Origin: Sphingobium sp. YR768
GTDB lineage: Bacteria; Pseudomonadota; Alphaproteobacteria; Sphingomonadales; Sphingomonadaceae
NCBI RefSeq assembly: GCF_900111125.1
Contig: NZ_FOGE01000011.1
Coordinates: 94,449-158,448 of the forward strand
Direction: 5' to 3'
DNA: 64,000 nucleotides
Below the pieces are notes generated by a model. It was not told where the DNA came from. It saw only the letters and a list, made by a program, of their open reading frames with translations, and searched no databases. Every line of letters begins with the position of its first letter. The first letter of the stretch is position 1. The translations under genes were made by a program, and so were the position numbers. Of the stretch, positions 17,185 to 27,209 are shown piece by piece.

Positions 17185-18603
17185 TCAGGCGTCTTCGAGC
17201 GCCACGATATTGACGATATGCGCCTGCGTATATTCCAGCAGGCCCGCTTCGCCCAGTTCGCCGCCCAGCCCGGATTGCTTCACGCCGCGGAACGGGATGT
17301 TCGCGTCGATCGCCAGATGCTGGTTCACCCAGACGGTGCCGGTGTCGATCTTCATGGCGATCTGCGTCGCGCGCTCGACATCCTTGCCCCATACCGTGCC
17401 GGCCAGCCCATAGTCGCTGTCGTTGGCGCGGGCGATGACATCGTCGATATCGTCATATTTCAGCACCGGCAGCACCGGGCCGAACTGTTCTTCCTGCACC
17501 AGTGGCGCATCCTCGGGCAGGTCGCGCACGATGGTCGGCGCGATGAAATAGCCGGGCCGGTCCATCGGCTCGCCACCAGCCAGCACGGTGCCGCGCGTCT
17601 TGGCGTCGGCGATCAGTGCGCTCACCTTGTCGAACTGCATCTTGTTCTGCACCGGGCCGATGGTCGTACCTTGCTTGGCGCCATCGTCGACGATCGCTTC
17701 GTTCGCCAGCTTCGCCAACTCGTCGCAGAAATCGTCATAGAGGGGGCTGGGTACATAGGCACGCTTCACCGCCACACAAATCTGACCGGCATTGGTCATT
17801 GCGCCCTGATAGACCTTCTTGGCCACCTGCCGCGCATCGACATCGTCCAGCACGATCGCCGCGTCATTGCCGCCCAGTTCCAGCGTCACCCGCTTCACCG
17901 TGCCGGCGGAGGAGGCCATCACCTTCTTGCCGGTCGCGGTCGATCCGGTGAAGGCGACCTTGGCGATATCCTTGTGCCCGGTCAGCAGCGGCCCCAGTTC
18001 ATTCTGGTCGCAAATGATGTTCAGCACACCGGCCGGCAAAATGTCCTTCGCCAGTTCGCCGAACAGCAAAGTGGTCAGCGGCGTGGTGGGGGCGGGCTTC
18101 GACACCATCGTATTGCCGGTCACTAATGCCGGCCCCAGCTTGTTCATCAACAGGATCAGCGGGAAATTCCACGGCGTTATGGACGCCACGACGCCCAGCG
18201 GCGTGCGATGTTCGACCACCTTGTTGCCGCCTTCGTCCTTCAGTATCTTGGGCTCCACCCGCATCGCGGCGAAGGCGCGCAGGGTGAAGACGCTGCCCAT
18301 GATTTCATAGGCGGCCTGATCCAGCGGCTTGCCCTGCTCGGCGGTCAGCAGGCTCGCGAACTCGCCGATCCGGGCTTCCAGCGCATCGGCCAGCTTGTTG
18401 GTCAGTGCGGCGCGTTCCTCGACCGGGGTCGCGGCCCAGCCGGGCTGCGCCTTCTTCGCCGCCGCGATCGCGCGCTCGGCCAGCGCCTCATCCGCCTTGG
18501 GACAGGATGCGAAGGGTTCCGCTGTCGCCGGGTTCACCACGTCGAACTGGCTGACGCCGGGCACCAACTCGCCGTCGATCAGCATCCGATAATCACGATC
18601 CAT
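17185..18603 (-). CDS. NAD(P)-dependent aldehyde dehydrogenase, likely aromatic aldehyde
   Basis: This 472-residue ALDH superfamily protein has TPWNFPLIL, cofactor-site KPAPTTPL, FTGSTATGKKV, the general base Glu in TLELGGNDA and the catalytic Cys in NAGQICVAVKR. FRGVKQSGLGGE lies near the C-terminus. It is divergent from a FerC-like MarR gene, and an operator-like site lies in the 114-bp gap. That context suggests oxidation of a vanillin-type or coniferaldehyde-type aldehyde made by the fer genes. The substrate is inference; the family is certain. GGAGAG precedes the ATG at 18603. Confidence 0.88.
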   Translation of the reverse strand: MDRDYRMLIDGELVPGVSQFDVVNPATAEPFASCPKADEALAERAIAAAKKAQPGWAATPVEERAALTNKLADALEARIGEFASLLTAEQGKPLDQAAYEIMGSVFTLRAFAAMRVEPKILKDEGGNKVVEHRTPLGVVASITPWNFPLILLMNKLGPALVTGNTMVSKPAPTTPLTTLLFGELAKDILPAGVLNIICDQNELGPLLTGHKDIAKVAFTGSTATGKKVMASSAGTVKRVTLELGGNDAAIVLDDVDARQVAKKVYQGAMTNAGQICVAVKRAYVPSPLYDDFCDELAKLANEAIVDDGAKQGTTIGPVQNKMQFDKVSALIADAKTRGTVLAGGEPMDRPGYFIAPTIVRDLPEDAPLVQEEQFGPVLPVLKYDDIDDVIARANDSDYGLAGTVWGKDVERATQIAMKIDTGTVWVNQHLAIDANIPFRGVKQSGLGGELGEAGLLEYTQAHIVNIVALEDA

Positions 18604-18674
18604 CTGTCGCTCTCCATTTATGCCGTGCGCGTCATTGCCTATCGCAATTCCGCGTTGCTGGCTGTACCATATAT

Positions 18675-18693
18675 TTGTGCGCCAGGGATACAA
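18675..18693 (-). promoter_or_regulatory. FerC-type operator between ALDH and MarR genes (site A)
   Basis: On the minus strand this 19-mer reads TTGTATCCCTGGCGCACAA, matching the site at 19174-19192 at 16 of 19 bases. It lies in the divergent promoter region of the ALDH and MarR genes, as expected for an autoregulated repressor. Confidence 0.6.
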
Positions 18694-18717
18694 TATTGGC
18701 AAGGGAATAAAGTGGGG

Positions 18718-19161
18718 ATGAAACAGGGGACCGACCTTCAGTCGCTCGTCGGCTATCAGGTCCGGCGCGCCAATCTGCGCATGGATGAAGATGCGCGCGC
18801 CGCGCTGGCGGAGCATGATTTGTCGCCGGCCAAGATGACCGCGCTGATCCTGATCCGCGACAATCCGGGCTGCGATCAGACGGCGCTCGGCCGGGCGCTC
18901 AGCATAAACCGGTCCAGCGCGATGAAGCTGATCAACATATTGGTCGACAAGGGGTTGGTGGAACGGCGGCCCGGCCGCGACCTGCGCACTAACGCTCTGG
19001 CGCTGCTGCCGCATGGCGCGGTTCAGGTGGAAGCGATGCTGGAAGCCGTCAAGGCATCCGATGCCCGGACGACGGCGCGTCTCAGCGCCGATGAAGTGCA
19101 TCTGTTGCGCGATCTGCTGAGCCGGCTCGGCCCGCCTGACGAGGGGGATGCCGTCGAATAG
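18718..19161 (+). CDS. MarR-family regulator, FerC-like
   Basis: This 147-residue winged-helix protein has MarR features: a recognition helix region GRALSINRSSAMKLINILVDKGLVERRP and a wing DLRTNALALLPHG. In Sphingobium sp. SYK-6 a MarR-type repressor, FerC, sits next to the ferulate genes ferBA and responds to the CoA thioester. Here the gene lies 73 bp before a FerA-like gene and is flanked on both sides by copies of the same operator-like sequence. The FerC assignment is by context and motif, not by alignment. Confidence 0.8.
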   Translation: MKQGTDLQSLVGYQVRRANLRMDEDARAALAEHDLSPAKMTALILIRDNPGCDQTALGRALSINRSSAMKLINILVDKGLVERRPGRDLRTNALALLPHGAVQVEAMLEAVKASDARTTARLSADEVHLLRDLLSRLGPPDEGDAVE

Positions 19162-19173
19162 CGCTTGCGTGAA

Positions 19174-19192
19174 TTGTATCATAGGCGCACAA
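19174..19192 (+). promoter_or_regulatory. FerC-type operator upstream of ferA-like gene (site B)
   Basis: TTGTATCATAGGCGCACAA is the second of four related 19-mers in the window, the others being at 18675, 28921 and 40270. It lies between the MarR gene and the acyl-CoA synthetase gene. Confidence 0.6.
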
Positions 19193-19234
19193 TCTGGACC
19201 GTAACCGGAGACTGATTCGACGGACTGGAAGGGG

Positions 19235-21373
19235 ATGCGCGTGACGGAAGAGCTTTGCCTGGATCAGCGGACCATAGCGGCGCCATCGCTCGATCGCCTG
19301 CTCCGGCCCCGGTCGGTCGCGATCGTCGGCGCGTCCGACAAGCCCGGCTCGCTCGGAGCGTCGGTCTTGGCCAATCTGCTGCGGCAGGGTTTTGACGGGC
19401 CGATCCATCTGGTCAATCCGAAGCGCGCCGACATTGGCGGTCGCCCCTGTGTTGCATCGGTCGATGATTTGCCCGAAGCTGTCGACGTCGCTGTTCTCGC
19501 AATCCCGCGCATGGGCGTTCTGGACAGCATCCGGGGCCTCGCGCGCAAGGGCGTCGGCGCCGCCGTCATCTTCTCCGCCGGCTTTGCCGAGGACGGGCCG
19601 CAGGGTCTGGCCGATCAGCAGGAAATCGCCCGCATCGCCCGTGAAAGCGGCATGGTGGTGGAAGGGCCGAACTGCCTTGGCCTCGTCAATTTCCGCGACA
19701 ATGTCTCGCTGACCTTCATCGAAATGCCGGAGGCGAAGGCACAGGGCGATCAGCGCGTCGGCATCGTCTCGCAATCGGGCGCCATGGCCGCCGTGCTGGC
19801 GACCACGATGATCCATCGCGAAGTCCCGCTCAGTTGCTACATTTCCACCGGCAATGAGGCGGCGAGCGGGATCGAGGATTATCTCGCCTATCTGGTCGAT
19901 CAGCAGGACACCGCCGTCATTGCGCTGATCGCCGAACATATTCGCGATCCTGCCCGTTTCCTCGGGGCCGCTCGTGCGGCCCGTGCCGCCGGCAAGTCGG
20001 TGGTGCTGCTGCACCCCGGCCGCAGCGCGGCAGGCGCGGCCAGCGCGGCCACCCATACCGGCGCCATGGCGGGCGATCATGCGGTCATGGCCGTCCATGT
20101 CCAGCGCGCCGGCGTGATCCTGGTCGACTCGCTGGAGGAACTGGGCGATGTCGTTGAAATCCTCACTCGTTCGCCACAAGCCGGGATCGGCGGCACCGGC
20201 GTCATCGCCGAATCCGGTGCGTTCAAGGCGATGATGCTCGACCTGGCCGAAACGGTCGACCTCAACCTGCCGAAACTCACCGATGCGGACAGTCCGGCCC
20301 TGCGCGCGGCGCTGCCCGACTTCGTGCCCGTCACGAATCCTATGGACATCACTGCGCAGGGACTGGTCGATCCGGGCCTCTATGGGCGCACGCTCGCGGC
20401 GCTGGCGCAGGACGACCGGATCGGCACCATATTGCTGACGCTGATCCAGACCGACACCGGCACATCGCATATCAAGTTCGGCGCCGTGCTGGATGCACTG
20501 AAGCAGATTGGCGCCGCCAAGCCGATCATCGTCGGTGGCGTGGATGAAGGCGGCGGTGTTTTCGCCGAAGACCTGACCGCCCTGCGGCAGGCGAGCGTGA
20601 CCTATCTTCCGACGGCCGAACGGACACTGCGCGCGCTCGCCCGCATCGCCGCGCATCGTCAGCGCGACGCAACGGTCGCCACGCTCCACGCCCAGGCGGT
20701 CGATGGCCTGTCGCAGGTTGGCAGCACTATCCCCGAACATCGATCGAAAGCGATCATGGGCGCACAGGGCATCGCCTTTCCTGCGTTCGAACTGGCGCAG
20801 AGCGCGGCCGAGGCCGTCGCCGCCGCCGATCGCCTTGGCTATCCGGTGGTGTTGAAGGCGCAATCGGCTGAATTGCCGCACAAGAGCGATGCGGGCGGCG
20901 TCATTATCAATCTCGCCGATGCGCATGCCGTCGCGGCCGGATGGGATCGGCTGATGGCCAATCTGGCCGCCTCGCGCCCCGGCCTGTTGCTGGACGGCGT
21001 GCTGGTAGAGGGGATGGCGGCAAAGGGCGTCGAACTGATCGTCGGCGCGCGCAACGATCCGCATTGGGGGGCGACCATCCTCGTCGGCTTCGGCGGCGTC
21101 GCGGCCGAACTATTGCACGACGTCTGCCTGCTCCCGCCTGACCTGACCCGCGACGCGATCATCGCGCAGATCCGCACCCTGCGCATGGCGCCGTTGCTCG
21201 ACGGCTTCCGCGGCGCCCCGGCAATGGACATCGGCGCGGTCGCCGACATCGTCCAGCGCCTCGGCCAGATGGTCGCTGCCACCCCAGCGATCCGCGAAGT
21301 CGATCTTAACCCCGTGATCGTTTATCCGCAGGGTCAGGGCGCCATCGCGCTGGATGCGCTGATTTCGCTCTAA
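19235..21373 (+). CDS. ferA: FerA-like feruloyl-CoA synthetase (ADP-forming acyl-CoA synthetase family)
   Basis: This 712-residue protein has the acyl-CoA synthetase (NDP-forming) layout: a CoA-binding domain (SVAIVGASDKPGSLG, about 28-125), a flavodoxin-like ligase domain (GIVSQSGAMAAV, about 170-320, with the HTGAMAGD histidine segment), and an ATP-grasp domain (about 500-710, ending REVDLNPVIVY). SYK-6 FerA, which activates ferulate and related hydroxycinnamates, has this architecture. Placement after a FerC-like MarR gene supports the call. The start may be ATG at 19235 or GTG at 19241, since GGAAGGGG abuts the ATG and is better spaced for the GTG. The ferB-like gene is 18 kb away, not adjacent as in SYK-6. 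Confidence 0.82.
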   Translation: MRVTEELCLDQRTIAAPSLDRLLRPRSVAIVGASDKPGSLGASVLANLLRQGFDGPIHLVNPKRADIGGRPCVASVDDLPEAVDVAVLAIPRMGVLDSIRGLARKGVGAAVIFSAGFAEDGPQGLADQQEIARIARESGMVVEGPNCLGLVNFRDNVSLTFIEMPEAKAQGDQRVGIVSQSGAMAAVLATTMIHREVPLSCYISTGNEAASGIEDYLAYLVDQQDTAVIALIAEHIRDPARFLGAARAARAAGKSVVLLHPGRSAAGAASAATHTGAMAGDHAVMAVHVQRAGVILVDSLEELGDVVEILTRSPQAGIGGTGVIAESGAFKAMMLDLAETVDLNLPKLTDADSPALRAALPDFVPVTNPMDITAQGLVDPGLYGRTLAALAQDDRIGTILLTLIQTDTGTSHIKFGAVLDALKQIGAAKPIIVGGVDEGGGVFAEDLTALRQASVTYLPTAERTLRALARIAAHRQRDATVATLHAQAVDGLSQVGSTIPEHRSKAIMGAQGIAFPAFELAQSAAEAVAAADRLGYPVVLKAQSAELPHKSDAGGVIINLADAHAVAAGWDRLMANLAASRPGLLLDGVLVEGMAAKGVELIVGARNDPHWGATILVGFGGVAAELLHDVCLLPPDLTRDAIIAQIRTLRMAPLLDGFRGAPAMDIGAVADIVQRLGQMVAATPAIREVDLNPVIVYPQGQGAIALDALISL

Positions 21374-21380
21374 CAACCTC

Positions 21381-21466
21381 CGTCATTGCGAGCGAAGCGA
21401 AGCAATCCATGGTGCGCCAATGGATTAGTTGGGCTTCGCCCGCCTTCGGCCCGCTCCGCTCGCAAT
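21381..21466. repeat. Intergenic repeat of the CGTCATTGCGAGCGAAGCGAAGC type
   Basis: The left part carries the CATTGCGAGCGAAGCGAAGCAATCC-like unit, known as a dispersed element in many proteobacterial genomes. A partial inverted copy on the right ends CGCTCGCAAT. It fills the gap between the convergent ferA-like and DUF3237 genes and touches the stop codon of the latter. Confidence 0.65.
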
Positions 21467-21969
21467 CAAGTCAGCGCGTAATAGCGCAGCACATTGCCGT
21501 CCGATCGCCGCTCGCCCACGCCGATGAACACATGTTTGGTCAGCCAGTCATGCTTGCCGACCGGACATTCGAAGCTGGGATTGCCGCGCAGATAATAATC
21601 CTGCTGCTCCACCGGCGCGCCGTCGGCAAAGGCCCAGTCGCGCAAGCGCGCCATCGTGTCCGGCTTTCGCCCCCACAGGAAACCGCGATTGTTGAGCAGG
21701 ATCAGCGTCCCATCTTCCTCCTCCAGCATGTAACGCGCATCGAACACGGCCACATCGTCCGGCCGGAAATAGGCATAGTCGCCGCCTGACCCCGGCACCG
21801 CCTTGCCCTTGATCTTCGGCCCCTCGAACGTGCCGCTCTCGACATAGACCGCGCTGCGGTTGCCGCCCCAGGGGGTGTTGGCGATCATCTGCACGCGCGG
21901 AAATTGCAGCCGCACCTCCATCGCGAATTCCAGTCGCGGATTATCCAGCGTCGAAAACATATCCATCAT
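21466..21969 (-). CDS. DUF3237-family protein
   Basis: This 167-residue protein has the DUF3237 pattern: GGNRSAVYVESGTFEGPKIKGKAVPGSGGDY, a central LEEEDGTLILLNNRG, and a late YYLRGNPSFECPVGKHDWL. DUF3237 proteins are small beta-barrels of unknown activity often found with aromatic or steroid catabolic genes. It is third in a minus-strand operon after an NTF2-like gene and an SDR gene with 13-14 bp gaps, under a promoter with the ATAACGATCGTTAT palindrome. GGGGAG precedes the start. Confidence 0.82.
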   Translation of the reverse strand: MMDMFSTLDNPRLEFAMEVRLQFPRVQMIANTPWGGNRSAVYVESGTFEGPKIKGKAVPGSGGDYAYFRPDDVAVFDARYMLEEEDGTLILLNNRGFLWGRKPDTMARLRDWAFADGAPVEQQDYYLRGNPSFECPVGKHDWLTKHVFIGVGERRSDGNVLRYYALT

Positions 21970-21982
21970 CCCAACTCCCCAA

Positions 21983-22732
21983 TCACCCTAATTCCAACGT
22001 GCCGCCATCGACAAAGAGATTGGCGGCGGTGATAAAACTGGCTTCCTCCGAAGCCAGAAACAGAACGGCAAGCGCGACTTCCTCCGCCCGGCCCATGCGC
22101 TTCATCGGCACGGCCGCGATCATCGCCTCCCGCAGATTGTCCACATCGGCCCCGCTCATACCCGGATTGCGGTGCAGCAGCGGCGTCTCGATCGGGCCGG
22201 GACTGACCAGATTGACGCGGATGCCCTCGCTAACAAGTTCGCCGGCAATCACCTTCAGCGCCGCATAAAGCCCGCCCTTTGCCGCGGCATAGGCAGTGTT
22301 GCCGGGCACGAAGGCATGGCCGCCGATCGACCCCGTCGCCACGATCGACCCGCCCCGACCCATCAGCCGCAATGCCTTCTGTATGGCGAACACGCAGCCG
22401 CGCAGATTGACGCCATGGACATGGTCCCAATCGGCCGGCGTCAGGTCGCGGATCGGCGCGAAGCCACCCACGCCCGCATTGACGAACAGCGTATCAATCC
22501 GCCCGTCCTGCGCCGCGATATCGGCGATCACCGCCTCCATCGCGTCCAGATCGGCAATATCCGCGCTATAACCGCGCGCGCCGTCGATTCCCGCCACCGC
22601 CGCGTCGATCGTCGCCTGATCCCGCCCGGTCAGCCGCACGATCCCGCCCTCCGCTGCAAAGGCTTGCGCGCTGGCAAGCCCAATGCCGCTATTGCCGCCG
22701 ACGACCAATATGATCTTGTCCTTGAACCGCAT
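21983..22732 (-). CDS. Short-chain dehydrogenase/reductase
   Basis: This 249-residue classical SDR has the NAD(P) motif VVGGNSGIG, NAGVGG, a catalytic Ser in VATGSIGG and the Tyr-Lys pair in YAAAKGG (YxxxK). PGPIETP and a glycine-rich C-terminus FVDGGTLELG follow. The first glycine motif reads VGGNSGIG rather than TGG. Arg after the second strand (LTGRD) points to NADP(H). It probably oxidises or reduces an alcohol/ketone in the pathway of its operon (NTF2-SDR-DUF3237). GGAGAAAG precedes the ATG at 22732. Confidence 0.88.
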   Translation of the reverse strand: MRFKDKIILVVGGNSGIGLASAQAFAAEGGIVRLTGRDQATIDAAVAGIDGARGYSADIADLDAMEAVIADIAAQDGRIDTLFVNAGVGGFAPIRDLTPADWDHVHGVNLRGCVFAIQKALRLMGRGGSIVATGSIGGHAFVPGNTAYAAAKGGLYAALKVIAGELVSEGIRVNLVSPGPIETPLLHRNPGMSGADVDNLREAMIAAVPMKRMGRAEEVALAVLFLASEEASFITAANLFVDGGTLELG

Positions 22733-22746
22733 GCTCTTTCTCCGGC

Positions 22747-23136
22747 TCAGAAGGGCGAGTGGGGATTGGGGCTGTCCGTCGGCACATCCTGCACCACGTC
22801 CCAATGCTCGACGATCATGTCGCCTTCGATGCGGAAGATATCCATCACCGCAAAACCCGGATCGCCGTCGAACCGCCGGACATGATAATGGACGATCACA
22901 TGGTCGCCATCGGCAAAGCGCCGCTTGATGTCATGCACCGCCTCCGGATTCTCGCCCCGCACCTTGCGCAAGAACGCCTTCAGCGGTTCCAGCCCCGTAT
23001 CCACCCACTGATTATGCTGGATATAGTCGGGCGCGATGAACCGGTCCGCCGCGTCGCCATCCATGGGTATCAGCACATGGTCGAACATCGCCTGCACCAG
23101 ATCCAGATTGCGCTGCTCCTGTGGTGTATAAGCCAT
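22747..23136 (-). CDS. NTF2/SnoaL-like protein
   Basis: This is a roughly 129-residue SnoaL-type cone-fold protein. Recognisable elements are LDLVQAMFDHVL, FIAPDYIQHNQWVDTGLEPLKAFL, HDIKRRFADGDHVIVHYHVR, and the C-terminal FRIEGDMIVEHWDVVQDVP. Members include cofactor-free isomerases, aldolases and hydratases, so the reaction is open. It is the first gene of a three-gene minus-strand operon. It is divergent from another NTF2-like gene, with a perfect 14-bp palindrome between them. AGGGAGAGG precedes two adjacent ATG codons; the second (23136) is better spaced. Confidence 0.85.
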   Translation of the reverse strand: MAYTPQEQRNLDLVQAMFDHVLIPMDGDAADRFIAPDYIQHNQWVDTGLEPLKAFLRKVRGENPEAVHDIKRRFADGDHVIVHYHVRRFDGDPGFAVMDIFRIEGDMIVEHWDVVQDVPTDSPNPHSPF

Positions 23137-23188
23137 CATCCTCTCCCTTATATTTTCCGCTGGCGCATAGCCTTGCTTTGCGGTTACG

Positions 23189-23202
23189 ATAACGATCGTT
23201 AT
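23189..23202. promoter_or_regulatory. Palindromic operator ATAACGATCGTTAT with divergent promoters (site 1)
   Basis: This perfect 14-bp palindrome lies between divergent NTF2-like genes. On the plus strand TTGCGG (23178-23183) and TATTAA (23200-23205) are 16 bp apart, with the palindrome in the spacer. On the minus strand TTGTTC and TATCGT are also 16 bp apart around it. A bound repressor would block both promoters. Confidence 0.7.
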
Positions 23203-23236
23203 TAAAAGAACAAGAGCCAAGGAAGAGGAAAGCGCC

Positions 23237-23638
23237 ATGAATCGCGCCGATTATGACCGCTATGCGCAGGCCTTCAACGATCGCGACTATGACACGGTGT
23301 TCGATTTCTACGCGCCGGGCGCCAGCATCCGTTTCTTCGGCGTCGATCTTGGCACGCGGGAAGCATTCAAGCGCTTCTACGGCTTCCTGCACGCCCATGT
23401 CATCGAGACGCTGACGATCGAACGCTTCGCCACCAGCGACGAACTGGTCGCGCTGGAAGGGATCATCCGGGTCGAAGCCACGCAGGATCTGGATGCGGCC
23501 ACACTTGCCGCGCAGGGCCTCGACCAGTTCATGCCGATCGCCAAGGGGCAAGTGCAGCAGATGCGCCAATATATTCATTATCATGTGGCGGACGGCAAAT
23601 TTACCAGCGTGGGCTGCGCGATAGTCGGCTTGACTTGA
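23237..23638 (+). CDS. NTF2/SnoaL-like protein (limonene-epoxide-hydrolase-like fold)
   Basis: This 133-residue protein starts MNRADYDRYAQAFNDRDYDTVFDFYAPGASIRFFGVDLGTR. It continues with a central FYGFLHAHVIETLTIERFATSDELVALEGIIRVEA and ends in a beta-hairpin, HYHVADGKFTSVGCAIV. This is the NTF2-like cone fold. No catalytic residues can be assigned. It is followed by a MarR gene and is divergent from a second NTF2-like gene, sharing the palindromic promoter region. Confidence 0.82.
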   Translation: MNRADYDRYAQAFNDRDYDTVFDFYAPGASIRFFGVDLGTREAFKRFYGFLHAHVIETLTIERFATSDELVALEGIIRVEATQDLDAATLAAQGLDQFMPIAKGQVQQMRQYIHYHVADGKFTSVGCAIVGLT

Positions 23639-23666
23639 GCGCCGGCAAATGCCCTATCGGAAGACC

Positions 23667-24194
23667 ATGTCGAACAGCAGCCCGCCCAAGACGATATCGG
23701 CGCAGGCCGAAACCAGCCCCGCCGATACGCTGCACCGCGTCCTGCGGCTGGCGAACAAGCTGATGGCGCCCTTCTCCACCTATCTGGAGCATCGCTACAA
23801 GATCAGCCTCAATGAGTTTCGCCTGCTGATGCTGCTCGGCCGTTTTCCCAATTCGGCCAGCCACGAACTGGCGGAAATGACCGGCGTCAACCCGATGAGC
23901 GTGTCACGCGCCGTCGCCGCGCTCCAGAAACATGGCCGCATCACCGTGGAGCGCGATCCCGCCAACAAGCGCCGCAAGATATTGGTCCTGACTGACGAAG
24001 GCCAGCGCCTCTACCGCCTGATGCGCCCGCAGACGGACAAGGTTTCAACCTATCTCGTCTCCGACCTGAAAGCCAGGGAAGTGGAAACGCTCAACCAGTA
24101 TCTCGACACTCTGGTCGATACGCTCGAATCGACTGATGCGGACGGCAACAGCCGCTTCCTGGAATTCACCCGGCCCGATGGCGAGGCCGATTAG
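23667..24194 (+). CDS. MarR-family transcriptional regulator
   Basis: This 175-residue winged-helix protein has LNEFRLLMLLGRFPNSASHELAEMTGVNPMSVSRAVAAL as the recognition region, then GRITVERDPANKRRKILVLTDEGQ, the MarR wing. ATG at 23667 follows GGAAG. It lies 28 bp after an NTF2-like gene in a unit whose promoter carries the ATAACGATCGTTAT palindrome. It is therefore the best candidate in this window for the protein that binds that repeated site, although a TetR protein encoded elsewhere is equally possible. Confidence 0.88.
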   Translation: MSNSSPPKTISAQAETSPADTLHRVLRLANKLMAPFSTYLEHRYKISLNEFRLLMLLGRFPNSASHELAEMTGVNPMSVSRAVAALQKHGRITVERDPANKRRKILVLTDEGQRLYRLMRPQTDKVSTYLVSDLKAREVETLNQYLDTLVDTLESTDADGNSRFLEFTRPDGEAD

Positions 24195-25078
24195 GGCGAG
24201 GGCGTCAGCGCGGTCGGCAATTGCTGCCGCAACAGGTCCAGCAATCCGCTGATCTTGGGCAACAGATGGCGGCGCTGGGGATAGACGGCCCAGATCGGCT
24301 CCTCATCCGGACGAAAATCGGCCAGCACCTCCTGCAACGCGCCCGACGCCAGATGGGCCAGCACATAGAATTCGGGCAGCTGGCATATGCCCATGCCCGC
24401 CAGCGCCGCTTCCGTCACCGCGCTGCCGCTGTTGCAGCGCCAGCGCCCCTTGGGCCGGATCGTTTCATCCCGCCCGCCACGCCTGAACCGCCAGAGCGGC
24501 GTCGTCCCGGCCAGACATTCATGCTGCGCCAGGTCCGCTGGCTTCACCGGCACGCCATGCTTCGCCAGATAGTCGGGCGAGGCGCAGCTATAGAGTCGGC
24601 GCGACGCGATGCGCGTGCCGATCAGTCGTGATTCCGCCAGTTGCCCGGTGCGGATGGCAAGGTCATAGCCTTCGCCGACCAGATCGACGACCCGGTTGGT
24701 CAGGTCGATCGTCACCCGCAATTTCGCATGCTGCGCGGCGTAACGCTGCACGATCGGCGCGATGAACCGCTCGCCCATCGCCGTCGAGCAGGTGATGCGG
24801 ATATCTCCCTGCGGCTCACCGCCTTCGCTGATCATCGCGATCGCCTCGTCCCGCTCGGCGACGATGCGGCTGCAATGGTCGAAGAACAGCCGTCCCGTAT
24901 CGGTCAGCCGCACCGTGCGGGTCGTGCGATGGAAAAGGGGTGCCTGCACCCGTGCCTCCAGCCCGGCGATGGCGCGGCTCATATGGGTGGTGGATACGCC
25001 CAATGCCTCCGCCCCGGCCTTGAAACTGCCGGCCGCCGCGACCGCCACAAATTCATCTATGCCTTCCCAGCGGCGCAT
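24191..25078 (-). CDS. LysR-family transcriptional regulator
   Basis: This 295-residue protein has a LysR helix-turn-helix (FVAVAAAGSFKAGAEALGVSTTHMSRAIAGLEARVQAPLFHRTTR) and a C-terminal effector domain with IRITCSTAMGERFIAPIV and DLAIRTGQL, close to the CrgA/AaeR-type subgroup. It ends in a 4-bp overlap with the convergent MarR gene and starts 164 bp from frmA on the opposite strand, which it may regulate. The effector is unknown. Confidence 0.9.
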   Translation of the reverse strand: MRRWEGIDEFVAVAAAGSFKAGAEALGVSTTHMSRAIAGLEARVQAPLFHRTTRTVRLTDTGRLFFDHCSRIVAERDEAIAMISEGGEPQGDIRITCSTAMGERFIAPIVQRYAAQHAKLRVTIDLTNRVVDLVGEGYDLAIRTGQLAESRLIGTRIASRRLYSCASPDYLAKHGVPVKPADLAQHECLAGTTPLWRFRRGGRDETIRPKGRWRCNSGSAVTEAALAGMGICQLPEFYVLAHLASGALQEVLADFRPDEEPIWAVYPQRRHLLPKISGLLDLLRQQLPTALTPSP

Positions 25079-25242
25079 GGATTATCCCGTCAATGTAATA
25101 ATGAATTTCCCATATGCTTCCTTATCGCGCCAGTGGGATATTGCTAGAGCGGGGGCACGATGGGGGAAGGATCGCCCGGTCTTGCGGCCGGGCGGCTCTT
25201 TCCGCCATATCCCACCATTCTTGTCCTTGTCGGAGTTGCCCC

Positions 25243-26354
<1,112 letters not shown>

Positions 26355-26355
<1 letters not shown>

Positions 26356-27209
26356 TGGAGACGGTCAGCACCAATCGCGCCTTTGGCGGCGTGCAGGGCG
26401 TGTACCGGCATGCCTCCGCCGCTACCGGCACGGACATGACCTTCTCCGTCTATGTTCCGCCGCATGAAGAGGGCGCGAAGATGCCGGTGGTCTGGTATCT
26501 GTCGGGCCTGACCTGCACCCATGCCAATGTCACCGAAAAGGGCGAGTTTCGCGCGCTTTGCGCGGAATTGGGCCTGATCTTCGTCGCGCCCGATACCTCG
26601 CCGCGCGGCGAAGGCGTTGCGGACGATCCCGATGGCGCTTATGATTTCGGCCTCGGCGCAGGCTTCTATGTCGATGCGACGCAAGAACCCTTCGCCGCCA
26701 ACTACCGCATGTGGTCCTATGTCACGGACGAATTGCCCGCGCTGATCGCCGCGCAATTCCCCATGGCCGACTTGGATCGCCAGTCGATCATGGGGCACTC
26801 CATGGGCGGCCATGGCGCGCTGACCATCGGCCTGCGCTTGCCAGATCGGTTCAAGGCCGTGTCCGCCTTCGCGCCGATCGTCGCACCGTCGCAGGTGCCC
26901 TGGGGGCAGAAGGCGCTGGGCGGCTATCTGGGCGATGACAAGGCGGCATGGCGCAAGCATGACGCCGTCGCGCTGATCGAAGATGGCGCGCGCGTCCCGG
27001 CGCTGCTGGTGGATCAGGGCGCGGCCGACACTTTCCTGGAAAAGGAACTGCGCCCCGACCTGCTGCGCAGCGCGTGCGAGGCAGCCGGTATCCCGCTGAC
27101 GCTCACGCTGCGCGATGGCTATGATCACAGCTATTATTTCATCTCGACCTTCATGGCCGATCATCTGCGCTGGCACGCCGATCGCCTGAAGGCAGGGGAC
27201 AAGGCATGA
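26355..27209 (+). CDS. fghA: S-formylglutathione hydrolase
   Basis: This 284-residue esterase-D-type alpha/beta hydrolase has the nucleophile elbow IMGHSMGGHGAL, LSGLTCTHANVTEKGEF near the N-terminus, and the late DHSYYFISTFMADHL with the catalytic His. It hydrolyses S-formylglutathione to formate and glutathione, completing glutathione-dependent formaldehyde oxidation after FrmA. It begins on the last base of frmA and overlaps the next gene by 4 bp. Confidence 0.95.
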
